Positions 41,749 through 49,300 of a DNA stretch of 64,000 bases are shown here, in pieces. The DNA is taken from the NCBI GenBank assembly GCA_947085255.1, contig CAMTVQ010000001.1, positions 372,001 to 436,000 of the forward strand, read 5' to 3'. Both the position numbers and the translations under genes were made by a program. Source of the DNA: CAMTVQ01 sp947085255. GTDB taxonomy: Bacteria; Bacteroidota; Bacteroidia; Sphingobacteriales; Sphingobacteriaceae. Position 1 is the stretch's first letter, and each line of letters starts with the position of its first letter. Below the pieces are notes generated by a model, which did not search any database, was not told where the DNA came from, and was given only the letters and a program-made list of their open reading frames with translations.

Positions 41749-43817
41749 TGTTTGGCTTTTTCCGTTCTATCCCTCACCCCAAAACCCAGGCGGCTCGCAT
41801 TGGATTACTTACCATTTGCATTCTGCTTATTGTACTTATTTTACCAAAAGGGGTTCGTTTTAAGTACGAGTTCGAAAAAGGACAAATATGGCTACACGAC
41901 GACTTAGTTGCTCCTGCTGTTTTTCCTATTCTAAAAACAGAGCATGAAATAGATAAAAACAAGTCGGATATTCTTATCAGTATTTTGCCTGTATACCAAC
42001 TTAATCCAACTATAGGAGCTTTACAAATAGAAAGTTTTAAGAAAGAATTTGAGCGCAAGTGGTTAAGTAAGGGCAAGTACAGTCTAGCAAAAACCAATAA
42101 TTACCAAGCAGGCACACAACTATTAGAACAGGTATACGAAAGAGGCATTATTGCATTTCGTAAGTCGGGTAATAGCTTTAAAGACTACAATCTTACGCTA
42201 GTTCGCAAGAACGTAGCCGAGGATGTAAATACTGCTACCTTATTTACCATTAATAAAGCCTTAAAATATTGCCAGAATAAACTCCGAAAGTACTATGCCA
42301 TTGATACTACATTTATGTTTCAATTGCTGGAGGATCATCTAACAACCAATGTAGAGTACAATGAGGCGTTTACTGGAAAAATACAAGAAGAGGCATTAGC
42401 ACAAATATCGCTCACGCATGGAATTGTACAAAAAGGCGAAATAATTATTTTCAAAGGCAATATCATCGACGAGCGTACATACCAAAAACTGGTTTCGCTA
42501 CGTGCTTATTTCGAACAAAAATCGGGTAATAACAGCAGTCGCTACTTTATTTATTTGGGACAATTCTTGTTGGTAAGCATTATCGTGAGTCTACTCATGG
42601 TGTTTTTATACCTATTCCGTAAAGATATTTATTACGACAATCGACAAATTTCGCTTATCCTACTTATTGTTACCACCATGTTGGTAGTACTTTCCTGGGC
42701 TATAAAATCGCATATAAGCAGTTTATATTTAATCCCCTACTGTATTACCCCAATTATCATTCGCATTTTGTTTGATACGCGTTTGGCACTAAATATTCAC
42801 TTATTGGTGGTAATAATTGCCTCCTTTTTTGTACCAAATGGTTTTGAGTTTGTGTTTCTGCAAATTACCACCGGAATGGTAGCCATTTATAGCTTGCGTA
42901 ATTTAAACCGTCGTTCCCAATTTCTTATATCGGCAGTTGTTATCTTTTTAACTTATTTGGTAGGCTATATCGGCATTGTGATAATAAACAACGGGTACAT
43001 TACCGATATAAATTATCAAAATATTATTTGGTTTGCTGCCAGCAGTTTACTCTCGCTTTTGGCATACCCACTTATTTATTTGTTCGAGCGCCTATTTGGC
43101 ATTACTTCCGATTTTACCCTATTAGAACTCAGCAGTGGTAACAGCCGCCTGTTACGAGAGCTTTCTTTTAAGGCACCTGGCACATTCCAGCACTCTTTAC
43201 AAGTAGCCAACTTAGCCGAAGAAGTCATCTATCAAATTGGAGGTAACGCACTGCTTATTCGTACAGGAGCACTGTACCATGATATTGGCAAAATGCGCAA
43301 TCCTCAGTACTTTATCGAAAACCAAAATGCTGGGCAAAACCCACATGATGCCCTTAAATATGATGAAAGTGCGCGCATTATTATTGAGCACGTAGATAAA
43401 GGCGTAGAACTAGCACGCAAATACCAATTACCAGAAATGGTAGTTGATTTTATACGTACACACCACGGTAATACTCGTGTGGATTATTTTTACCAATCAT
43501 TCTTAAAAAGTATTTCTGGTAAAACCGTTGATGAAACTGTTTTTCGTTACCCAGGGCCTATTCCTTTTACCAAAGAACAAGCAGTGCTCATGCTTGCAGA
43601 TTCGGTAGAAGCAGCTTCACGTAGCCTAAAAGAACCCAATGAGTCTTCGATAAACGCATTGGTAGATCGAATAGTAGACTATAAGCTCACACAAAACCAA
43701 CTTAAAGACAGTGATATTACTTTAAAAGAGATAGAAACGATACGCAAAACCTTTAAAAATATGCTTATCAGTATTTATCATGTGCGTATCGAATATCCTA
43801 TGGGCGAAATTAAATAG
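41748..43817 (+). CDS. 7TM-HD cyclic-dinucleotide phosphodiesterase (PgpH-like)
   Basis: A 689-residue membrane protein. Helix 1 is at about residues 15-35, an extracytoplasmic 7TMR-HDED domain follows to about 265, then seven membrane helices (about 270-455). The cytoplasmic HD domain comes last: FQHSLQVANLAE, the metal pair in GALYHDIGKMRNP, and FIRTHHGNTRVDYFY. In Firmicutes this architecture (PgpH) degrades cyclic di-AMP; the substrate in Bacteroidota is probably the same but is inferred. ATG 41748 overlaps the DUF1015 stop and gives MFGFFRSIPHPKTQ. The longer reading from 41718 lies inside that gene. Confidence 0.9.
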   Translation: MFGFFRSIPHPKTQAARIGLLTICILLIVLILPKGVRFKYEFEKGQIWLHDDLVAPAVFPILKTEHEIDKNKSDILISILPVYQLNPTIGALQIESFKKEFERKWLSKGKYSLAKTNNYQAGTQLLEQVYERGIIAFRKSGNSFKDYNLTLVRKNVAEDVNTATLFTINKALKYCQNKLRKYYAIDTTFMFQLLEDHLTTNVEYNEAFTGKIQEEALAQISLTHGIVQKGEIIIFKGNIIDERTYQKLVSLRAYFEQKSGNNSSRYFIYLGQFLLVSIIVSLLMVFLYLFRKDIYYDNRQISLILLIVTTMLVVLSWAIKSHISSLYLIPYCITPIIIRILFDTRLALNIHLLVVIIASFFVPNGFEFVFLQITTGMVAIYSLRNLNRRSQFLISAVVIFLTYLVGYIGIVIINNGYITDINYQNIIWFAASSLLSLLAYPLIYLFERLFGITSDFTLLELSSGNSRLLRELSFKAPGTFQHSLQVANLAEEVIYQIGGNALLIRTGALYHDIGKMRNPQYFIENQNAGQNPHDALKYDESARIIIEHVDKGVELARKYQLPEMVVDFIRTHHGNTRVDYFYQSFLKSISGKTVDETVFRYPGPIPFTKEQAVLMLADSVEAASRSLKEPNESSINALVDRIVDYKLTQNQLKDSDITLKEIETIRKTFKNMLISIYHVRIEYPMGEIK

Positions 43818-43873
43818 CTAACTACCTGAAAAACTTGCGCTTAAAAAATCATTAAAAAATAGTTACATTTTTT

Positions 43874-43903
43874 TTTGAAGAGTAGCCTAAAACGCTATAT
43901 TTG
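43874..43903 (+). promoter_or_regulatory. Promoter for tRNA-Ser/tRNA-Pro
   Basis: TTTG at 43874-43877, 18 bp spacing, TATATTTG at 43896-43903, followed by CACTCC as at tRNA-Gly. Drives the tRNA-Ser and probably tRNA-Pro. Confidence 0.8.
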
Positions 43904-43914
43904 CACTCCGCTTA

Positions 43915-44001
<87 letters not shown>

Positions 44002-44022
44002 CTCTTGCAAAAGATACCAGTT

Positions 44023-44096
44023 CGGGGTGTAGCGTAGCCCGGTATCGCGCCACATTTGGGATGTGGAGGTCGTAGGTTCGAATCCTGCCACCCCGA
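44023..44096 (+). tRNA. tRNA-Pro (anticodon TGG)
   Basis: Acceptor CGGGGTG pairs with CACCCCG, discriminator A. D-arm GCGTAGCCCGGTATCGC. The anticodon stem CCACA/TGTGG encloses TTTGGGA, giving TGG. T-arm GTAGGTTCGAATCCTGC. CCA is not encoded. Its 3' end and terminator are repeated 369 bp downstream, beyond the GIY-YIG gene. Confidence 0.95.
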
Positions 44097-44101
44097 CTTA
44101 T

Positions 44102-44137
44102 AAAAAAGCTCTTTATTACTGATAAAGAGCTTTTTTT
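44102..44137 (+). terminator. Terminator after tRNA-Pro
   Basis: AGCTCTTTAT and ATAAAGAGCT form a hairpin followed by seven Ts. The GIY-YIG start is 13 bp after the T-run. Confidence 0.85.
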
Positions 44138-44150
44138 ATACCTTTATTTC

Positions 44151-44396
44151 ATGTTCTATTTCGTTTATATTATTTATAGTGAAACTATTGAGAAATACTA
44201 TACTGGTAGTTGTAAAGATTTTCAAGAGAGATTATCCCAACACAATGGCGGTTACAGTAGATATACCAAAGCAGGTATTCCATGGATATTAGTTAAATTA
44301 ATAACTACACAAAACCGAACGGAAGCCCTGCAGCTGGAAAATAAAATTAAGAAAAGGGGTGCTAAACGATTTTTAATTGATTTAGAAAAACAATAG
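44151..44396 (+). CDS. Single-domain GIY-YIG nuclease-fold protein
   Basis: An 81-residue protein of the YhbQ/UPF0213-like type: FYFVYIIYSETIEKYYTG (the GIY and YIG positions read VYI and YTG). These are followed by CKDFQERLSQHN with the catalytic-type arginine, SRYTKAGIPWILV, and the terminal ENKIKKRGAKRFLIDLE. The metal-binding glutamate is probably in TEALQLENKIKK. The fold cuts DNA in homing enzymes and UvrC, but small stand-alone members have no settled role. It lies between tRNA-Pro and a rearranged copy of the tRNA-Pro 3' half, and its stop codon TAG is the first bases of that copy. This resembles a small element inserted at a tRNA end. Confidence 0.88.
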   Translation: MFYFVYIIYSETIEKYYTGSCKDFQERLSQHNGGYSRYTKAGIPWILVKLITTQNRTEALQLENKIKKRGAKRFLIDLEKQ

Positions 44397-44465
44397 CTCA
44401 GTATCGCGTGGCGCTTAGGCGCCAAGGTGGTAGGTTATCCCGCTAAAGCGGGACTGCCACCCCGA
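44394..44465 (+). pseudogene. Remodelled tRNA-Pro copy with palindromes in place of two arms
   Basis: It aligns with tRNA-Pro from the D-arm (TAGC ... GTATCGCG) to the 3' end (CTGCCACCCCGACTT). The anticodon arm is replaced by the perfect hairpin TGGCGC-TTAG-GCGCCA (44409-44424). The T-loop is replaced by TCCCGC-TAAA-GCGGGA (44438-44453), inside a stem GGTGGTAG/CTGCCACC that is better paired than in the real tRNA. The 5' acceptor strand is missing. It cannot serve as tRNA, but it could fold as a stable RNA or DNA structure. Confidence 0.8.
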
Positions 44466-44470
44466 CTTAT

Positions 44471-44506
44471 AAAAAAGCTCTCTATAGATTATAGAGGGCT
44501 TTTTTT
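44471..44506 (+). terminator. Second copy of the tRNA-Pro terminator
   Basis: AGCTCTCTATA and TATAGAGGGCT pair with a T-run following. The leading AAAAAAGCTCT and trailing TTTTTTTATACC match the first copy. The stem middle differs on both sides, so pairing is kept. Confidence 0.8.
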
Positions 44507-44557
44507 ATACCATCATTCATATCCTAACACAGAGTTTCGCTTACTCTGCTAGCAATA

Positions 44558-44635
44558 AGATGCCGAAATAAATTCGGCATGACCGAGAAACAACAAACTA
44601 TGCGCATTTGTCATCCTGAATTTATTTCAGGATCT
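44558..44635. repeat. Inverted pair of 26-bp palindromes (REP-like doublet)
   Basis: Minus-strand copy at 44558-44583: begins GTCATGCCGAA, ends TTCGGCATCT. Plus-strand copy at 44610-44635: begins GTCATCCTGAA, ends TTCAGGATCT. Each forms an eight-base stem with a short loop, and 26 bp separate them. The two differ at stem positions 6/22 (G-C against C-G) and 8/20 (C-G against T-A), always with both strands changed. The alaS copy (11589-11614) gives a third state (T-A at 6/22). The rest of the gap 44507-44641 shows no gene. Confidence 0.8.
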
Positions 44636-44641
44636 AAACAA

Positions 44642-44673
44642 AAAAGCCTTACTCGCTAACGAATAAGGCTTTT
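44642..44673 (-). terminator. Terminator after rpsO
   Basis: AAAGCCTTA and TAAGGCTTT form a hairpin with A/T runs on both sides, so it can stop transcription from either direction. It lies 21 bp after the rpsO stop. Confidence 0.8.
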
Positions 44674-44693
44674 AATTGCTTGTAGTAAATTAA

Positions 44694-44963
44694 TTATCTA
44701 CGTAAATCTAATTTCTTGATAATGGCACGATAGCGCGTAATATCTGTATTCATCAAATAGTTCAATTGTGCGCGGCGTTGACCTACCAATTTAGTTAGTG
44801 ACGTTTGCGTTGAAAAATCTTTACGATTTTTTTTCAAATGCTCCGTTAAATGAGCAATACGGTAAGTAAACAAAGCTACTTGACCTTCAGCAGAACCGGT
44901 ATCTTTTTCAGACTTACCGTGTGCTTTAAAAATTTCTTGTTTCTTTTCAGAACTTAAATACAT
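44694..44963 (-). CDS. rpsO: 30S ribosomal protein S15
   Basis: S15 binds the central domain of 16S rRNA early in small-subunit assembly. The 89-residue protein matches the family in full: the acidic helix KSEKDTGSAEGQVALFTYRI, LTEHLKKNRKDFSTQTSL, VGQRRAQLNYL and the end YRAIIKKLDLRR. The length is normal. It is a single-gene unit here, with its own -7 box upstream and a terminator downstream; pnp, its partner in many bacteria, is not in the window. Confidence 0.97.
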   Translation of the reverse strand: MYLSSEKKQEIFKAHGKSEKDTGSAEGQVALFTYRIAHLTEHLKKNRKDFSTQTSLTKLVGQRRAQLNYLMNTDITRYRAIIKKLDLRR

Positions 44964-45005
44964 CGTTTAATAATATTAAAGTTTAATAATTAGTGAATTG
45001 GGTGG

Positions 45006-45013
45006 CAAAGATA
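45006..45013 (-). promoter_or_regulatory. -7 promoter box for rpsO
   Basis: Minus-strand TATCTTTG, 42 bp before the ATG. The leader between them could hold the S15 autoregulatory structure, but I see no clear match to the known pseudoknot. Confidence 0.55.
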
Positions 45014-45046
45014 GAAATAAAAAGGAGATATGAGGCAGGAAATAAG

Positions 45047-45120
45047 AAATTGCTTAATTGTTAAATTGCTAAATAGAATTTTTCAACCTTACAACTTTGA
45101 AACCTTACAACGTTCAAACC
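45047..45120. repeat. Two adjacent word arrays (TTGCTTAA; AACCTTACAAC)
   Basis: ATTGCTTA, ATTGTTAA, ATTGCTAA repeat with an 8-bp period (45049-45074). They are followed by AACCTTACAAC, TTTGAAACCTTACAAC and GTTCAAACC (45083-45120). The second word is the inverse of the one at 8121-8151. Confidence 0.65.
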
Positions 45121-45126
45121 ACAAGG

Positions 45127-45831
45127 TTAAAAGTGCAGAAAAAAAGGAGCAGCTATTTTAGCATACGCTGCTGAATATACATTTACCGCATCATATATCA
45201 CAAAATCAGTAGTTGTATGTGCTTCTTCTGTTTTTGAAAATCCCAGTATTACTCGTTTGGATTCTTGCCCTGTAAATGAGCGGACAGTTACTGTACTACA
45301 CACCTGTAATTTGGCTGCTGTTGCTTGTAAAACCACCTTTTCTGTAGCAGTATAGGGTAAAATCAGAAACACTTTTCCTTCAGCACTGAGCATACCTGCC
45401 ATGCGTTGCAGCCAATCGCCTAAAAAATCGATTTCTGCATGGCGTGCTGTATTGCGTTGTTTATTGGGTGAGGAATATGCCTGTACAAAATACGGTGGAT
45501 TAGACACGATTAAATCATATTGAATAATCGCCGTAAACTCCTCAAAAGCTGTTTCATAAACCTGTAAACGATTAGCCCATGGCGATTGAGCAAAATTATC
45601 TTTGGCTTGCGCTGCTGCTTGTGCATCAATCTCCAAGGCATCTATGGTTGCCGTAGTTTGCTGTGCCAGCATCAATGCCACTAAGCCCGTTCCTGTACCA
45701 ATATCCAATATCCGTGCGGGCTTGCCTACCGCTGCAAATACCCCCAACAAGAATCCATCTGTACCTACTTTCATGGCACAGTTATCTTGCCTAATACCGA
45801 ACTGCTTGAACCTAAATACTGCTTTAGACAT
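45127..45831 (-). CDS. trmN6: tRNA1(Val) (adenine-37-N6)-methyltransferase
   Basis: A 234-residue SAM-dependent methylase of the YfiC/TrmN6 group. It opens with FRFKQFGIRQDNCAMKVGTDG, the diagnostic block of the family. The SAM motif ILDIGTGTGLVALMLAQ follows, then an acidic residue after motif I (ALEIDAQAAAQA) and the N6-adenine catalytic motif VSNPPYFV. It should methylate A37 in tRNA1-Val next to the anticodon. The length and motif order are normal. Cytoplasmic; it runs divergently from the secreted-protein gene at 45911, with 79 bp between. Confidence 0.9.
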   Translation of the reverse strand: MSKAVFRFKQFGIRQDNCAMKVGTDGFLLGVFAAVGKPARILDIGTGTGLVALMLAQQTTATIDALEIDAQAAAQAKDNFAQSPWANRLQVYETAFEEFTAIIQYDLIVSNPPYFVQAYSSPNKQRNTARHAEIDFLGDWLQRMAGMLSAEGKVFLILPYTATEKVVLQATAAKLQVCSTVTVRSFTGQESKRVILGFSKTEEAHTTTDFVIYDAVNVYSAAYAKIAAPFFLHF

Positions 45832-45910
45832 ATTAAATTCTAAATATTCTATTTTTTATTTTATCATATTGTAAACAATACGTAAATTGCCAAATTAAAT
45901 CCATATTGAT

Positions 45911-46384
45911 ATGAACAAAACTTTGACTCTTATTCTTCTTTTGTGCAGTTCTTTGTTTACGATAAACAGTTCGGCACAAGTAACTAACCTTAGCGAACTT
46001 ACCGAAAAGGTAAAACTCCCTACTTGGCAACAATTGGTAACCACTCCTTCTGTTACCATCAATTACAAGTACAACGAATGTCATTTATTAACCCAAGGTA
46101 CACACCACGAAAATGTGTATTTGCAAGTTAAAAACCTTAGCCCTGTAAAATTAAAACTGGAATGGAACGCCGAATACTGGTACAATGATAAGTGCTATGG
46201 TTGCGATGGAGATGCCGAATTTAAAAAAACACTAATTTTAGAGCCTAACGCCCTATTAGAAGGCTTTTGCAGCGAAACCACCCCACGTGAGTTGGTTATT
46301 TTCTCTAAAATGTTGGATTTTGATATTAAAACCGAGCTCAAAAACTTCAATCTTAAAAATTTAACTGTAACCCCTATCAACTAA
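45911..46384 (+). CDS. Secreted protein of unknown function
   Basis: A 157-residue protein with a clear signal peptide (MNKTLTLILLLCSSLF, cut after SSAQ). The mature part starts with an amphipathic helix (LSELTEKVKLPTWQQLV), then several beta strands (VTINYKYNEC, NVYLQVKNLSPVKLKLEW). It includes CYGCDGD, a CxxC motif that could hold a metal or a disulfide, and two further cysteines (NEC, GFC). I do not recognise the family. It precedes the giant T9SS type B gene by 12 bp, so the two are in one operon and may be used together at the cell surface. Confidence 0.7.
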   Translation: MNKTLTLILLLCSSLFTINSSAQVTNLSELTEKVKLPTWQQLVTTPSVTINYKYNECHLLTQGTHHENVYLQVKNLSPVKLKLEWNAEYWYNDKCYGCDGDAEFKKTLILEPNALLEGFCSETTPRELVIFSKMLDFDIKTELKNFNLKNLTVTPIN

Positions 46385-46396
46385 AATTAGCAAACC

Positions 46397-49300
46397 ATGA
46401 TAACAACTTTTACACCCCTAAAAAGCCTTCTATCTATCCTTCTTATAGTTGGCACAATAGCAACTTCTACGGCGCAGTGCCCAGTAACAGCTAAAGCTAA
46501 TGTTACGAATATACAATGTGGTGACACAGTAATTTTAAGTGCTATTGCAGCTGCGGGAGATTTTCTAATTAAGAATGATTTTAATACCCCAGGACCATCA
46601 GGTAATCAACCTGGTGCTGATTGGTCACAATCACCCTCAGCTACATATACCAATCCTTGCGGTCCCCCTCCTCCAGGAAATCTTACCTACATGTGGATGG
46701 GAGACAGAGCAGACGTACAACGAATACTTGCGTCAAATCCATTTGACCTAACAACTGGCGGATTCATTTCATTTTATTTTAGATATGCTGTTCAAGCAGA
46801 AGCATCTCCTTGTGAAGGAATTGAAAAACCTGAAGAAGGAATATATCTGCAGTATAAAACAAGTATTGGTACATGGACAACTATTGATTATTTTGTTGGT
46901 GGAAATCCAAGCTTTTATACTTGGGCTAGATTTTCCTACACTATTCCTGCAGGAGCATGCCAGCCCAATACTCAAATACGTTGGATACAAATTGCTTCAG
47001 ACGGCATTAATACTGACCATTGGGGTTTAGATAGCATATTAATTGTAAGGAATGACCCAAATTTTCAATTTGATTGGCAGCATGATTTGACTGACCCTTC
47101 TATTACAGGAGCAACTAATCCAGTAGCCCCTTTTAGTGACACTACCTATATTGTAAGATTGAAGAACAATACAACTGGTGTAAACTGTATAGACAGCGTA
47201 AAAATAAAAACAGCTCTACCTACAGGTATTGCCACAGCCAACCCTACCCAACTTTGTGCTAACGGTACATCACAATTAAATATTAACCCATCTTTTATAC
47301 CACCATTGCCTAGTTCGTGTGGAGTAAGTGGCGCTGGATGCCAAGGTGTTACCCAAACAGTAGCCATAGGAACAGGGACTGTAAATGACCTTAATTACTC
47401 CCCTTTTGGACGGCAATTTTCCGCTCAAGGTTCCTCTTTTTGTACTTGTGGTACTGTTCAAGGTTCATCTGTTGGTAATTGTGATAATTCTGGCCGTACA
47501 CAAATGATTATTCAAGCTTCCGAATTACTCGCCTATTTTAGAGGAGGACAAATAAATAGAATGGAACTGAACCTTGTTGGGACTGTATTGGGCGGTGGAC
47601 TTGGAGGAGTCTATAGCAATTTTTCTGTAATGATGGGATGTACTAATAAAACAGAATTTGCAAACAATACCGACTTCTCTACAGGATTAGTAACCGTATT
47701 CAATCCTAAAAACAAAACACTTCTTGGCGGTTGGAACAATATTGAATTTGATAATGCATACGATTGGGACGGCATTTCTAATGTGGTTGTTCAGATTTGT
47801 TGGTCAAATACTGGAACATCAGGTTATCGTCAAGGGAATGTTTTTAAGACCACAACTACAAATTATTCCACTATTCATGCCTATTCTTGTGGTTCAAGAG
47901 GTTGTTCAGACCTCGGCTCATCTACCCGCTATATGAGCCGACCAACTATGCGTTTAGGTATCTGTTACCGTCCTGTACCCGTTTTGGATTACAAGTGGAC
48001 ACCTGCAGCTGGCTTAACAGGCGGAGGTTTAATTAAAAACCCAGTAGCAACTGTACCTGCAACTACCGACTATACCGTTGTGGTATCTGATGCTAAACGC
48101 CCAAAATGCAAAGTAGAAAGCACTGTAAGAGTAACAACTTCTGGTCCGTTAGTAAATATTACACCTACTAGTGCTACAATATGTGCCAGCGGCGGTAATG
48201 TTCAACTTACGGCAACAGCTTCTCCTTCTACAGCAGGCGGAACTATTACGGGTTATTCTTGGAGCCCTGCTACTGGTTTAAGCAATGCTGCTATTGCTAA
48301 TCCAGTAGCTTCACCAGCAGCTACTACTACATATACCGTTACTGTTACCGATAACACGGGATGTACGGGTACTGCTACGGTACAAGTATTTGTAAACCCA
48401 AGTACTCCACCACCGACAAGCAACGATGGTCCAAAATGTGAAGGAAGCGATATACAACTTTCTACCCCATCAAACCCAGCTGGAGCAATCTATAGTTGGA
48501 CTGGTCCAAGTGGTTTTGCTTCCGCATCACAAAATCCACTAATTACCAACGTAACGCCTGCAAAAGCGGGCATCTATTCATTGGTAGTAAAAGTGGGGAG
48601 TTGTACTTCTCCTATTGGCACCACAAACGTAGCCATTACGCCAAAAGACAATGGCACATTTAATTATGGAGGTGGTACTTTTTGCAAAACAGGGAGCAAC
48701 CCTACTCCAACAAAAGTTGTGACGGGCACGTTTACAGCAACACCAGCTGGCTTATCTATTAATGCTACTACAGGAACAATAGACTTAGCTGCAAGCACTT
48801 TAGGCACGTATCAAGTAACATTTAAAACCAGCGGAACTTGTTTTGATGAGCGCAGCTTGCCTGTTACTATAGCAAGTAGCTTTAAAGCCGATTTTGACTA
48901 TCCTCCTTTATGTGAAAACGAACCTAATGAACTTCCTGATTTTTCTACTACTGGCGGTAGTGCTGGAACATTCTCGGTAATATCTGCAAATGCAAGTGGT
49001 TTAGTTTTTGCAAATACGTCTAGCGGAGAAATAGACTTAACCAATAGCACTCCAGGAACTTATAGAATACAGAATAGAATTCCGGCAGGAGGAGGTTGTG
49101 CTGAAGCATTATTTAGTAAAGACATCATCATTAATGCTAGCCCAAGTGCTGCATTTACTGGCCTATCTGCCACCTATTGCGTAGATGTATCAACAGCTGT
49201 AACCCTTAGCCCTACTACTGCTGGTGGTTTATTTTCTGGCGCAGGTATAACGAGTAATACTTTTACTCCAAGCAAGGCTGGCGTAGGTACTCATTTTATA

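Noticed and set aside
44151..44396. GIY-YIG gene as uvrC
   Set aside because: Only 81 residues; UvrC is over 550 residues with UvrB-binding and RNase H domains.
44964..45005. S15 autoregulatory pseudoknot in the rpsO leader
   Set aside because: The leader is AT-rich with no convincing pairing matching the known S15 motifs.
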